A stretch of DNA of 64,000 nucleotides from Bacillus wiedmannii (GTDB taxonomy: Bacteria; Bacillota; Bacilli; Bacillales; Bacillaceae_G). Positions 44,191-52,826 of the stretch are shown piece by piece; positions within the stretch are counted from its first letter, which is position 1; each line of letters opens with the position of its first letter. A program made the position numbers and the translations under genes. The stretch spans positions 496,001 to 560,000 of the forward strand of contig NZ_LOBC01000017.1 of the NCBI RefSeq assembly GCF_001583695.1, read 5' to 3'. The notes under the pieces are model-generated. The model was not told the DNA's origin. It did no database searches and saw only the letters and a program-made list of their open reading frames with translations.

Positions 44191-44832
44191 TCACCCTCTC
44201 TTTTTACTAACAGCTACTCCATCACCAATTGGGAAAATCGTTGTATCATATCCTTCATGGTTCATAAGCCATTCATTGTACGTCTTAATACGACGGATTA
44301 AACCACGTGTACGTCTGTTTTCAATTTTCTCTTTTGTCGTCACAAGGCCATGGTACATAACATTATCTGAAATAATTACGCCACCAGGATTTAATAACGG
44401 TTCATATAAGTCAAAAAAGCGACGATATTGTCCTTTTGCTGCATCAATAAAAATAACATCAAATGTTCCATGTTCTTCTACTTGTTCGCCTGTTTCTAAC
44501 GCATCACCGTAAATAACGGAAATACGCTCTTTAACTGGTGAACGTTCTATATATTCAAGTGCTTTTTCATATCGCTCGCGATTGCGCTCAACTGTCACAA
44601 TGCGAGAATTTGGAATAGCTTGCATCATACGAATACTAGAATAGCCAATTGCTGTACCAAGCTCTAAAATGCTTTTTGGTCCAATTAAACGTAAAAATTG
44701 CAACATAAATTCCATTCCAAGTCGATCCATAATCGGCACATGATTTTCTTTCGCGTAGTCTTCCATTTCAAGAATTAATTTATCTTTTGGATCAATAAAT
44801 GATAATAGGTACTCGTTAACTGCATCCTCCAT
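44191..44832 (-). CDS. trmR: tRNA 5-hydroxyuridine methyltransferase TrmR (YrrM)
   Basis: SAM-dependent O-methyltransferase completing 5-methoxyuridine at tRNA position 34. 213 residues. Motif I LELGTAIGYSSIRMM near 57-71, the acidic VTVERNRERYEKAL near 79, and the metal-binding FDVIFIDAAKGQYRRFF near 124-140 with VISDNVMYHGLV after it, the class I O-methyltransferase pattern. ATG with AGGAGG upstream and a 200-nt leader of hairpins. First gene of trmR-trhP1-trhP2-udk. Confidence 0.92.
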   Translation of the reverse strand: MEDAVNEYLLSFIDPKDKLILEMEDYAKENHVPIMDRLGMEFMLQFLRLIGPKSILELGTAIGYSSIRMMQAIPNSRIVTVERNRERYEKALEYIERSPVKERISVIYGDALETGEQVEEHGTFDVIFIDAAKGQYRRFFDLYEPLLNPGGVIISDNVMYHGLVTTKEKIENRRTRGLIRRIKTYNEWLMNHEGYDTTIFPIGDGVAVSKKRG

Positions 44833-44864
44833 AATGGTCCTCCTTATTTACATGGAGAAGTGCC

Positions 44865-44929
44865 TCTATGACGTCTTTTCACACATAGAATGCAATAAAA
44901 ATACAAGCCAGCTTCACCCTTAGCTTGTA
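44865..44929 (-). other. two stem-loops in the trmR leader
   Basis: TACAAGC / GCTTGTA (44902-44929) followed by TTTTTATT on the minus strand looks like a short terminator. TCTATG / CATAGA (44865-44889) lies nearer the start codon. Could be an attenuator or simply a second terminator for mltG. Confidence 0.5.
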
Positions 44930-44991
44930 CGTCCCGTTTTGATATTAAAAACGATTCTTCTGCCAGTTTTTAACCCGATATATTTTACCAC

Positions 44992-45028
44992 AAAAAAGAG
45001 GGATGTGCGACTTTTTTCGCTATCCCTC
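44992..45028 (-). terminator. terminator of mltG
   Basis: GAGGGAT / ATCCCTC with inner GCGA / TCGC pairs, followed by TTTTTTG on the minus strand. Confidence 0.85.
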
Positions 45029-45034
45029 CCCATT

Positions 45035-46108
45035 TCACTGTTTTTTCGTAATATATTTTTGCTTTAATGCATTATGCTCTTCCAATGTTTTCGCATAGTA
45101 CACTTCACCAGTTGGTGCAGCTAAGAAATAATAATAATCCGTTTGCGCAGGTTCTAATGCAGCCTCCACTGAATGTTTGCCAGAGTTCGCAATCGGACCA
45201 ACCGGCAATCCTTTCACAACATACGTATTGTACGGTGAGTTTATCTTTAAATCTTCATATAATACACGTTGTTTATGCTTTCCAAGTGCGTATAATACCG
45301 TTGGATCAGTTTGCAGTGGCATACCTTTCGCTAAACGATTATAAAAGACGCTAGAAATCTTTTGACGATCTGTAAAGCCTGTTGCCTCTTCTTCAATAAG
45401 TGAAGACAATGTTAAAAGCTGGTGAACATCCCAGTTTTTCGCTTTCATTTTCGCCTCATTTTGAACAATGATTGCATTCGTTTTCTCAAGCATTGGGATT
45501 ACGATTTCTTCTAACGTCGTATCTTTTTTATAGAAAGAGTACGTCGCAGGATATAAATAACCTTCTAATGGATATTTAATATTGCTATCAAAGATTTTAT
45601 CCGTTAACAACTTCGGATACTTTTGCTGCATTTTTTGAATAAATGCTTTATCGTTTAATTGACGTACGACATCATCTTTATTCCACTTTAATTCGTTTGC
45701 AACCGTTTCTGCAATTTCAGTTACTTGTGCCCCTTCTTTTATCGTCACTTTATAAAGAGCTGGACGATGTACATTACCAGATGACATTTGTTCAATAACA
45801 TCTGAGGCATTCATTGAAGGATTTAATAAATATGTACCCGCTTGTAAATTTTTAGATTTAGCCTTTGTATAAAAACTAAAAACTGTACCGTTTTTCACAG
45901 CACCTTTTTCTTCTAAAATCTCACCAATTTTACTAGTAGATGATCCTTTTGGAATTTCTACTTCCATCTCTTTTTTATTCCCGCTATCAACTGGTCCTAA
46001 TGCGGATGAAATATACGCATAGACTGAACCACAAACTAAAAGCAGTGCAATAATCGAAAATAAAAAAATGCGTCTACGCTTCTTTTTCACTTGATTCTCT
46101 ATCAACAC
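45035..46108 (-). CDS. mltG: endolytic transglycosylase MltG (YrrL)
   Basis: Membrane-anchored lytic transglycosylase that cuts nascent peptidoglycan glycan chains. 357 residues. One transmembrane helix near 14-33 after a basic VKKKRRR start, a LysM-like module (about 45-125), then the YceG catalytic domain with the glutamate in LSSLIEEEATGFTDRQKISS (about residues 233-252) and LQTDPTVLYALGK near 267. Two start codons (GTG 46108, TTG 46105) follow AAGGAGGAAGA; the TTG has the better spacing. Confidence 0.92.
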   Translation of the reverse strand: MLIENQVKKKRRRIFLFSIIALLLVCGSVYAYISSALGPVDSGNKKEMEVEIPKGSSTSKIGEILEEKGAVKNGTVFSFYTKAKSKNLQAGTYLLNPSMNASDVIEQMSSGNVHRPALYKVTIKEGAQVTEIAETVANELKWNKDDVVRQLNDKAFIQKMQQKYPKLLTDKIFDSNIKYPLEGYLYPATYSFYKKDTTLEEIVIPMLEKTNAIIVQNEAKMKAKNWDVHQLLTLSSLIEEEATGFTDRQKISSVFYNRLAKGMPLQTDPTVLYALGKHKQRVLYEDLKINSPYNTYVVKGLPVGPIANSGKHSVEAALEPAQTDYYYFLAAPTGEVYYAKTLEEHNALKQKYITKKQ

Positions 46109-46281
46109 TCTTCCTCCTTAATTAAATTGTAGACCGTATGTATATCTTTCTATACAACACGATATAAAAACACAATAAATTTATTTATCTTTTTTAGATA
46201 GACATTTTATTTTTCTACAATCCGTCTCATTATACTACAAAGGATTACAAGGTTTCGACAAAAAATCTTTCATTTTACATA

Positions 46282-46311
46282 TAAAAAAAGATGGACTATA
46301 TGTCGTCCACC
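46282..46311 (-). terminator. terminator of yrzB
   Basis: GGTGGAC / AGTCCATC stem with TTTTTTTA on the minus strand, about 15 bp past the yrzB stop. Confidence 0.8.
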
Positions 46312-46323
46312 TTTTAGTACTTA

Positions 46324-46602
46324 TTATTCAGCTTCTTGCTCATCAGCTAGAGTGTTGAACATTTCTTGTACCATTTCCCACTCTTCTTCAGATTCGATTG
46401 GAAGTAAACTTCCGCCCTCTTCTTCATTTTGCTCATAAGCCATTGCATCATAAATTGGGTCTCCATCTTCGTCTACTTCTCCGATTGGAGAGAAGACTAC
46501 GTATGATTTTTTGCCAAATTTTTCAGCATCAAAAGTGAAAATAATTTCACATAAATGTTCGTTACCTTTTTCGTCTACAATTGTAATTTGATTTTCTTCC
46601 AT
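46324..46602 (-). CDS. yrzB: DUF1292 protein YrzB
   Basis: A 92-residue acidic protein of the DUF1292 family, function unknown: MEENQITIVDEKGNEHLCEI, then the FDAEKFGKKSYVVFSPIGE core and a Glu/Asp-rich tail ending EEWEMVQEMFNTLADEQEAE. ATG at 46602 follows AAGAGGTG; the GTG in that site (46611) is the ribosome site itself. Follows ruvX by 12 bp, as in B. subtilis (yrzL-yrrK-yrzB). Confidence 0.9.
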   Translation of the reverse strand: MEENQITIVDEKGNEHLCEIIFTFDAEKFGKKSYVVFSPIGEVDEDGDPIYDAMAYEQNEEEGGSLLPIESEEEWEMVQEMFNTLADEQEAE

Positions 46603-46614
46603 TTTGGTCACCTC

Positions 46615-47028
46615 TTATTTACTATCTAAAAATCCTTGTAAGATTACGACTGCAGCCATCTTATCGATTACTTGCTTTCGCTTCTTACGGCTTACATCAG
46701 CTGAAATGAGCAAACGTTCCGCTGCCATCGTTGACAAACGCTCGTCCCACATTACAACGTCTAATTGTAACAGCTCTCGTAGGTTTTCTGCAAATTGTTG
46801 GCACGCTTCACCACGTGGGCCAATTGTACCATTCATATTTTTAGGTAAACCTACTACTATTTTGTCCACATTGTACTGCTTTACTAACTCAGAAATACGA
46901 TCAAAACCAAAGTGACCTCGTTCTTCGTTAATTTTAATTGTTTCTAATCCTTGCGCTGTCCAGCCCATTTCGTCGCTCATTGCAACTCCGACTGTTTTTG
47001 TACCTACATCTAAACCTAATATCCGCAT
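46615..47028 (-). CDS. ruvX: RuvX/YqgF family putative nuclease
   Basis: RNase-H-like putative Holliday junction resolvase or rRNA-processing nuclease, 137 residues. The conserved acidic residues are in [16 protein letters not shown] (Asp-7), [17 protein letters not shown] near 95, and [17 protein letters not shown] near 120. ATG with GAGGAGTAGTTT. Overlaps tightly with yrzL upstream (3-bp gap) in the yrzL-ruvX-yrzB unit. Confidence 0.93.
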   Translation of the reverse strand: MRILGLDVGTKTVGVAMSDEMGWTAQGLETIKINEERGHFGFDRISELVKQYNVDKIVVGLPKNMNGTIGPRGEACQQFAENLRELLQLDVVMWDERLSTMAAERLLISADVSRKKRKQVIDKMAAVVILQGFLDSK

Positions 47029-47031
47029 AAA

Positions 47032-47298
47032 CTACTCCTCACGATGATGTTTCAAGTAAGACTTCACAAGCTCTTCAATTAACTCATCACGTTCAAGCTT
47101 GCGAATGATGCTTCGTGCATCTTTATGGCGAGGTATGTACGCTGGGTCTCCACTTAATAAATAACCGACGATTTGGTTAATCGGATTATAGCCTTTTTCT
47201 TGAAGTGCATCATACACAGTTAAAAGTACATCATTTACATGGACACTCTGTTTTTCATCTTGAATGCTAAACTTCATTGTTTTATCAAAACCGTCCAT
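47032..47298 (-). CDS. yrzL: IreB family regulatory phosphoprotein (YrzL)
   Basis: An 88-residue helical protein of the IreB family, a known substrate of PASTA Ser/Thr kinases in Enterococcus: [20 protein letters not shown] then [20 protein letters not shown] and [20 protein letters not shown]. The conserved N-terminal Thr is present. The ATG at 47298 follows GTGAGGTGC; the longer frame to 47409 overlaps alaS and has no suitable start. First gene of yrzL-ruvX-yrzB, 76 bp after alaS. Confidence 0.9.
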   Translation of the reverse strand: MDGFDKTMKFSIQDEKQSVHVNDVLLTVYDALQEKGYNPINQIVGYLLSGDPAYIPRHKDARSIIRKLERDELIEELVKSYLKHHREE

Positions 47299-47374
47299 TT
47301 CAAGCACCTCACTTATATAGTAAGTATAGGGAGAAGAACTTCTCCTCTCCCTACCATTGTACACTACTATCTCT

Positions 47375-50017
47375 TTATTTTGAAACAGATTTAACGTACT
47401 CTTGTACAAATGCTAAAGCTTCCTCAACTTGCGCTGGGTTTTTACCGCCTGCTTGAGCCATATCAGGACGGCCACCACCGCCGCCGCCGCAACGAGAAGC
47501 TACTTCTTTCACAAGTTTACCCGCATGGTATCCTTGGCTAATTAAATCTTTCGTTACGCCAGCTAAGATGTTTACTTTATCATCATTTACAGACGCTAAT
47601 ACGACAACTGCAGACTCTAATTTATTTTTAAGGTCATCCATCATCGTACGTAAGTTGTTCATATCTGCAACATTTACTTTTGCCGCTAATACGTTCACGC
47701 CATCAACCGTCATTACTGAATCAGTTAAGTTTCCAGCTTCGATATTGCTTAATTTTGCTGCAAGAGATTCGTTTTCTTTTTGAAGTTGTTTTACTTCAGC
47801 AAATAAACCATCTACTCTTGTTAAAATATCTTTCGGATTTGTTTTCATTTTTCCTGCTGCTTCTTTTAATAAACCTACTTGATCGTTCATTAATTCGTAT
47901 GCAGACTTACCAGTTACCGCCTCAATACGACGAGTTCCTGCACCGATACCAGACTCAGCAACGATTTTGAAAATACCGATAGAAGCTGTGTTATCAACGT
48001 GACAACCACCGCAAAGCTCTAAGCTGTAATCGCCTACTTGTACAACGCGTACAACATCACCGTATTTTTCACCGAATAATGCCATTGCGCCCATTTCTTT
48101 CGCTTCTTCGATTGCTTTTTGAGAAATCTCAACATCAATACTTTCCCAAATTTTCTCGTTTACCATACGCTCAATTTTTTCTAATTCGTCAGCTTGTACT
48201 TGACCGAAGTGAGAGAAGTCAAAGCGTAAACGTTCAGAAGTTACAAGAGAACCTGCTTGGTTAACATGCGTTCCAAGTACGTCTTTTAATGCTTGGTGTA
48301 GTAAGTGAGTTGCTGTATGGTTTTTCACAACGCTGCTACGGTTTTTCGTATCGATAATAGCTTTCACAGCCGCATCTTTCGTTAATGTACCTTCTTCAAC
48401 AACAACTTTGTGCAAGTTTTGACCGTTTGGTGCTTTTTGTACGTCTTTTACAAGAACTTTCACGCCGTCAGCAAGAAGGTAACCACGGTCTGCAATTTGT
48501 CCGCCGCTCTCAGCATAGAATGGTGTTACATCAAGCATTAACTGTCCTTCTTCGCCAGCTTGTAAGCTGTCTGTGTATTCGCCGTTTTTCACAAGTGCAA
48601 CAACGTTACTTTCTGTCGCAACTGTACCGTAACCAACGAACTCGCTCGCTACTTTCACTTCTCCAAGGACACCGCCTTGAACTTGCATAGAATCAACGTC
48701 TTGACGAGCAGCACGTGCGCGCTCACGTTGTTTTTCCATTTCATTTTCAAAGCCTTCATGATCAACTGTCATACCAGCTTCTTCTGCATATTCTTCTGTT
48801 AATTCAATCGGGAAACCGTATGTGTCATATAGACGGAACGCATCTACTCCAGAAATAACAGTTGTTTTTTCTTCTTTTGCTTTTGTGATAACTTCAGCTA
48901 AAATTGCTTCACCATCATGAAGTGTTTCGTGGAAACGCTCTTCTTCGTTTTTCACAACTTTTGCAATGAAATCTTTCTTTTCAAGTACTTCTGGGTAGAA
49001 GTCTTTCATTACTTCTCCAACAACCGGCACTAATTCAAACATGAATGGACGATTGATGTTTAATTTCTTCGAATAACGAACCGCGCGGCGTAATAAACGA
49101 CGTAATACATAACCACGACCTTCGTTAGATGGAAGAGCACCGTCACCAACAGCGAATGTTACTGTACGGATATGGTCAGCAATTACTTTAAACGCCATAT
49201 CTTTTTCTAAGTCACCATTACGATATTTCTCACCAGAAATTGATTCTGTTGCACCAATCATCGGCATGAATAAGTCTGTGTCAAAGTTTGTAGGCACATC
49301 TTGAACGATAGATGTCATACGCTCTAGGCCCATCCCTGTATCGATGTTTTTCTTAGGAAGTGGTGTATATGAACCGTCTGGATTATGGTTAAATTGAGAG
49401 AATACAAGGTTCCATACTTCTAAGTAACGCTCGTTTTCTCCGCCTGGATATAATTCTGGGTCACTAAAGTCATTACCGTAAGCTTCTCCGCGGTCATAGA
49501 AAATCTCTGTATTCGGTCCACTTGGTCCTTCACCGATATCCCAGAAGTTTTCTTCTAAGCGGATGATACGCTCTTTCGGAACACCCATTTTCTCATTCCA
49601 AATTGTGAATGCTTCTTCATCTTCTGGATGGATTGTAACTGATAGTAATTCTTTATCGAATCCGATCCATTTGTCGCTCGTTAAGAACTCCCAAGCCCAA
49701 GTAATTGCTTCTTCTTTAAAGTAATCACCGATTGAGAAGTTACCTAACATTTCAAAGAATGTATGGTGACGAGCTGTTTTCCCTACGTTTTCAATATCGT
49801 TTGTACGAATTGATTTTTGAGCATTTGTAATACGTGGATTTTGCGGGATTACACGTCCATCAAAATATTTTTTTAATGTTGCTACACCACTGTTAATCCA
49901 TAAAAGAGATGGATCCTCATGTGGAACTAGTGATGCACTAGGTTCTACTGCATGTCCTTTTTCTTGGAAAAAGTCTAAAAACATTTGACGAATTTGTGCG
50001 CCTGTTAGTTGTTTCAT
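47375..50017 (-). CDS. alaS: alanyl-tRNA synthetase
   Basis: Charges tRNA-Ala and edits mischarged Ser/Gly. 880 residues, normal length. Class II catalytic core at the N terminus ([37 protein letters not shown] near 78-96), the HxxxH editing zinc site [12 protein letters not shown] near 565 with the CGGCHVD motif near 665, and the C-terminal C-Ala domain with [23 protein letters not shown] with AAGGAGGAAAATACA upstream. Controlled by the T-box at 50041-50275. Confidence 0.97.
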   Translation of the reverse strand: MKQLTGAQIRQMFLDFFQEKGHAVEPSASLVPHEDPSLLWINSGVATLKKYFDGRVIPQNPRITNAQKSIRTNDIENVGKTARHHTFFEMLGNFSIGDYFKEEAITWAWEFLTSDKWIGFDKELLSVTIHPEDEEAFTIWNEKMGVPKERIIRLEENFWDIGEGPSGPNTEIFYDRGEAYGNDFSDPELYPGGENERYLEVWNLVFSQFNHNPDGSYTPLPKKNIDTGMGLERMTSIVQDVPTNFDTDLFMPMIGATESISGEKYRNGDLEKDMAFKVIADHIRTVTFAVGDGALPSNEGRGYVLRRLLRRAVRYSKKLNINRPFMFELVPVVGEVMKDFYPEVLEKKDFIAKVVKNEEERFHETLHDGEAILAEVITKAKEEKTTVISGVDAFRLYDTYGFPIELTEEYAEEAGMTVDHEGFENEMEKQRERARAARQDVDSMQVQGGVLGEVKVASEFVGYGTVATESNVVALVKNGEYTDSLQAGEEGQLMLDVTPFYAESGGQIADRGYLLADGVKVLVKDVQKAPNGQNLHKVVVEEGTLTKDAAVKAIIDTKNRSSVVKNHTATHLLHQALKDVLGTHVNQAGSLVTSERLRFDFSHFGQVQADELEKIERMVNEKIWESIDVEISQKAIEEAKEMGAMALFGEKYGDVVRVVQVGDYSLELCGGCHVDNTASIGIFKIVAESGIGAGTRRIEAVTGKSAYELMNDQVGLLKEAAGKMKTNPKDILTRVDGLFAEVKQLQKENESLAAKLSNIEAGNLTDSVMTVDGVNVLAAKVNVADMNNLRTMMDDLKNKLESAVVVLASVNDDKVNILAGVTKDLISQGYHAGKLVKEVASRCGGGGGGRPDMAQAGGKNPAQVEEALAFVQEYVKSVSK

Positions 50018-50040
50018 TGTATTTTCCTCCTTAAATATAA

Positions 50041-50275
50041 AAAACTCCCGCCCCTATAAAAGGGACGAGAGTTAACTCGCGATACCACCCTAATTATGAA
50101 TTGATTATTATAACCATCAATTCATCACCTCATGGTGCCGTAACGTGGCAAGACGGCAGTGATTAGCTGCTCTCAGGATTAGCTTTCTGTTACCCTTCAT
50201 TTAAAGCTTCTTTCAGCCATATGGAAGCTTCTCTCTATAAATGGACTGTAACGTACTTTTTCCGTCATTGATTTA
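50041..50275 (-). promoter_or_regulatory. T-box riboswitch of alaS (tRNA-Ala)
   Basis: On the minus strand the T-box AGGGTGGTATCGCG (50091-50078), then a terminator of ACTCTCGTCCC / GGGGCGGGAGT ending in TTTTTT. The stem I region carries GCTGAAAGAAGC and a GCT in AGAAAGCTAATCC as the likely Ala specifier. The UGGU bulge fits tRNA-Ala (discriminator A). Confidence 0.9.
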
Positions 50276-50488
50276 ATGTATTATATGACTAAATATAATA
50301 GAATTCTCTTAAGTTTGTCAATGTAGATAATCATTTATATTGCATTAACCATAGTTATTCTACTATTCATTCTTAACAGCCTTTCAATATATTATGCATT
50401 TATTAATAAATTGTACTACCTCTATATTTTTTTCAGAATATTATTTTTTTGTTATAATTAAATTATCAATAATAAAGGAGTGAGCAAA

Positions 50489-50833
50489 ATGACAACTTTA
50501 TTGAACAAGGCTAAAAACATATTAACGACTGACGAAACGATATTATTTTACACTGCATGTTCATTAGATATATTTATTTATCGTTCCGTTGCAAGACCAG
50601 GACTGTTAATTTTAACGAACAAACGGCTCTTCTTTTATGGACCAGATGTAAGTAAGAACCCAATATTTGAAGAGTACTCTTTTGCAAACATTTCTAATCT
50701 AAAAGAGCAAAAGCGGCTTTTCAGCAATCAAATTATATTTATGTACGATAATGAATGGAAAAAAATAAAGCATATTCAAACAAATGATGTAAACTCTCTC
50801 GTTCAACAAATACACGAGCAACTCTCTAAATAA
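50489..50833 (+). CDS. bacterial PH-domain protein
   Basis: A 114-residue protein with a single bPH-type fold: ETILFYTACSLD, then PGLLILTNKRLFFYGPD (the conserved LT..R....Y. strand turn), YSFANISNLKEQ and IIFMYDNEWKKIKHIQ, closing helix VNSLVQQIHEQL. Function unknown; such small PH proteins are common in Bacilli. The ATG at 50489 is eight bases after AAAGGAG; the GTG at 50480 is part of the ribosome site. Divergent from alaS. Confidence 0.8.
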   Translation: MTTLLNKAKNILTTDETILFYTACSLDIFIYRSVARPGLLILTNKRLFFYGPDVSKNPIFEEYSFANISNLKEQKRLFSNQIIFMYDNEWKKIKHIQTNDVNSLVQQIHEQLSK

Positions 50834-50869
50834 TGAAAGCCCTCTACTTTTATAAGTAGAGGGCTTTCA
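50833..50869. terminator. bidirectional terminator
   Basis: TGAAAGCCCTCTACTT / AAGTAGAGGGCTTTCA, a 16-bp perfect stem between the PH-domain gene and yrrI. Confidence 0.92.
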
Positions 50870-50871
50870 TA

Positions 50872-51939
50872 TTACACATCTTCTTTTTTCCAAAGAGGTC
50901 TTACATGAACAATCACTGTACGAATAACCGCTAAAATTGGAACTGATATTAGTAATCCTACAATCCCAGCTATCTCTCCTCCAACTAGTAATGCAAGCAT
51001 AATAATAACAGGATGCATACGAAGTGACTTACCAACGATGTAAGGTGATAAAATGTTACTTTCCAAAAATTGCAAAATAGCAATCGTAATTCCCGCCTTA
51101 ATGAGTAAACTCGTTGATACCGTTGCCGCAATCATCAATGTCGGAATCGCCCCTAAAATAGGACCGAAGTACGGGATTATATCCGTTACCCCAATAATAA
51201 TGCCGAGTAATAATGGATATTTCATACCGATAAACCAAAAGGAAAGAACAGATACTCCCCCTAATACTAAGCAAACAAATAACTGTCCTCGAATATAACT
51301 TCCGAGTGACTTATCAATTTCTTTCGCCAGCATTTGCCCTGTACTACGCCACTTACTTGGGACTAGTTTCCAAAAGATGTGATAAAATTCACCGTAATCT
51401 TTTAATATGTAAAATACAATGAACGGTATTAAGAAAATAATAAGCAACGAATCCAGTACGCCACGAGCCGTACTCATCACTTTATTTAAAAGTGATTGTA
51501 TCTTCGTTTCTACACCATCAAAAATTTGTTTCACCTTTTCATGAATAAATGATGGGAAATTTGCTGTTTGTTCTGTGACGCCATCCATCCAAGAATCATA
51601 CATTTTTGTAAACTGCGGAAATTGTTCATTAATCTCTTGTAACTGTTTAATAACAACTGGCGTTCCTTTATAAATCCCATAACCAATTCCGCCAAAGAAA
51701 AGGATGTAAATAAGGAAAATAGCAAGTGTACGTGGCATCCCTTCTTTATGAATTTTTTCAATTAAAGGATGCAATAAATACGCAATAAAGCATGCAATAA
51801 GAAACGGTGTAATTGCCACTTTAAATACAAAAATAATCGGTGCCCATAGCGGCTTAATTTTTAAAAAGACAAGTAAACAAAGAAATACAAGTAACAATAA
51901 CCCTAAACGATATATCCAAATGATTTTAAGATTCTTCAC
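50872..51939 (-). CDS. yrrI: AI-2E family membrane protein (YrrI)
   Basis: A 355-residue polytopic protein of the AI-2E transporter family with about seven transmembrane helices: pairs near 7-25, 27-60, then 145-175 and four between 205 and 335. Signatures: PFLIACFIAYLLHPLIEKIH near 39-58, SYIRGQLFVCLVLGGVSVLS near 205, YPLLLGIIIGVTDIIPYFGP near 234, and the C-terminal VGGEIAGIVGLLISVPILAV. Substrate unknown. GTG at 51939 after GGAGG is preferred over 51957. Confidence 0.9.
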   Translation of the reverse strand: MKNLKIIWIYRLGLLLLVFLCLLVFLKIKPLWAPIIFVFKVAITPFLIACFIAYLLHPLIEKIHKEGMPRTLAIFLIYILFFGGIGYGIYKGTPVVIKQLQEINEQFPQFTKMYDSWMDGVTEQTANFPSFIHEKVKQIFDGVETKIQSLLNKVMSTARGVLDSLLIIFLIPFIVFYILKDYGEFYHIFWKLVPSKWRSTGQMLAKEIDKSLGSYIRGQLFVCLVLGGVSVLSFWFIGMKYPLLLGIIIGVTDIIPYFGPILGAIPTLMIAATVSTSLLIKAGITIAILQFLESNILSPYIVGKSLRMHPVIIMLALLVGGEIAGIVGLLISVPILAVIRTVIVHVRPLWKKEDV

Positions 51940-52115
51940 ACGAAAAACCTCCTCCACCTTTATTTTGAAAATAAACAGGGTAGGTTATGTGCAAAAGTTT
52001 TAAAATCTTTTCGTGCAGACCATACTGTTTTGTAAAGACATACATATACATAACATAACAAGGACAACCACCCCTGAGAATGCAGCATGAAACAATATAA
52101 TCAGGAGGGCTAATA

Positions 52116-52328
52116 ATGGTTTTATTTATGCTCGTATTATCAGCACTTTTTATGATTCTTGAATGGGTTTGTATCGGGTTTGGGATTTGGAAAGGTTTTT
52201 TTATTCGTTCCTCGCGAAAAGAAAGGGCGAAGCAGTTATTTCATTACGGAATGCTTGGCGTTGGATGTTACGGCCTATCGTATCTCTTCTCTGAAATCGG
52301 ACTTTTATATTTACATACAAGTGCATAA
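52116..52328 (+). CDS. small two-helix membrane protein
   Basis: A 70-residue membrane protein of unknown function: helix one near 1-25 (MVLFMLVLSALFMILEWVCI then GFGIW), a basic loop FFIRSSRKERAKQLF, and helix two near 42-62 (YGMLGVGCYGLSYLFSEIGL). Strong AGGAGGGCTAATA ribosome site and a terminator directly after support translation. No family recognised. Divergent from yrrI. Confidence 0.78.
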   Translation: MVLFMLVLSALFMILEWVCIGFGIWKGFFIRSSRKERAKQLFHYGMLGVGCYGLSYLFSEIGLLYLHTSA

Positions 52329-52359
52329 AAAAACTCCCTTATCATGAAGGGAGTTTTTT
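52326..52359. terminator. bidirectional terminator
   Basis: AAAAACTCCCTT / AAGGGAGTTTTT, 12-bp stem between the small membrane gene and yrzQ. Confidence 0.9.
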
Positions 52360-52363
52360 GCGC

Positions 52364-52492
52364 TTATAAATAAGATTTAATCATCTTACGTGCTTTTTTC
52401 ATATTGCGTTTTGAAAATACATCTTGCTTGCGAGCATATTGATATGCTGCCGCTCCAACACCTAATGCGATTAATGAATTGCGTAGATTCAA
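52364..52492 (-). CDS. yrzQ: DUF3918 small protein (YrzQ-like)
   Basis: A 42-residue protein, MNLRNSLIALGVGAAAYQYA followed by RKQDVFSKRNMKKARKMIKS and YL. The LIALGVGAAAYQYA stretch and basic tail match the DUF3918/YrzQ pattern. TTG start at 52492, ribosome site GGGGGAT; no Met start is available. In B. subtilis yrzQ and yrzR sit between recD2 (yrrC) and yrrI, as here. Function unknown. Confidence 0.8.
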   Translation of the reverse strand: MNLRNSLIALGVGAAAYQYARKQDVFSKRNMKKARKMIKSYL

Positions 52493-52510
52493 AGTAAATC
52501 CCCCTTTTCG

Positions 52511-52699
52511 TTATCCGATCGTTCTTTCGTTCTCATCAAATAAATCATCAAGAGAGCTTAATGAACCATCTTCCTCCACTTGATGCGTATGGATTTTCCC
52601 TTTTGAAACCGATAATTCGATATAACAATTCCAGCAATAAAATTGGTTGACACCTATTTTTCCAATGTCTTTCCCTTTGCAATTTGGACAAATGAACAT
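52511..52699 (-). CDS. yrzR: zinc-ribbon small protein (YrzR-like)
   Basis: A 62-residue protein opening MFICPNCKGKDIGKIGVNQF then YCWNCYIEL: CPNC and CWNC form a four-Cys zinc ribbon, followed by a short acidic tail EEDGSLSSLDDLFDENERT. Function unknown. AAGGAGATGAAAGCC precedes the ATG. Same order as B. subtilis recD2-yrzR-yrzQ. Confidence 0.85.
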   Translation of the reverse strand: MFICPNCKGKDIGKIGVNQFYCWNCYIELSVSKGKIHTHQVEEDGSLSSLDDLFDENERTIG

Positions 52700-52826
52700 A
52701 TGGCTTTCATCTCCTTACATTCTCCCAGATTCTATTCGCCATTATGTCCAAACCGCATTCATTTATACATTACTGGAGCCTTTCAACGTTATACGTTTGA
52801 AAGTTTCACTATATAATTTCACCTTG

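Noticed and set aside
52720-52826. Short AGTGAAACTTTC-like stretch before recD2 as a third copy of the dispersed repeat
   Set aside because: Only about 12 bases resemble the left end and no right end is present; too short to support.
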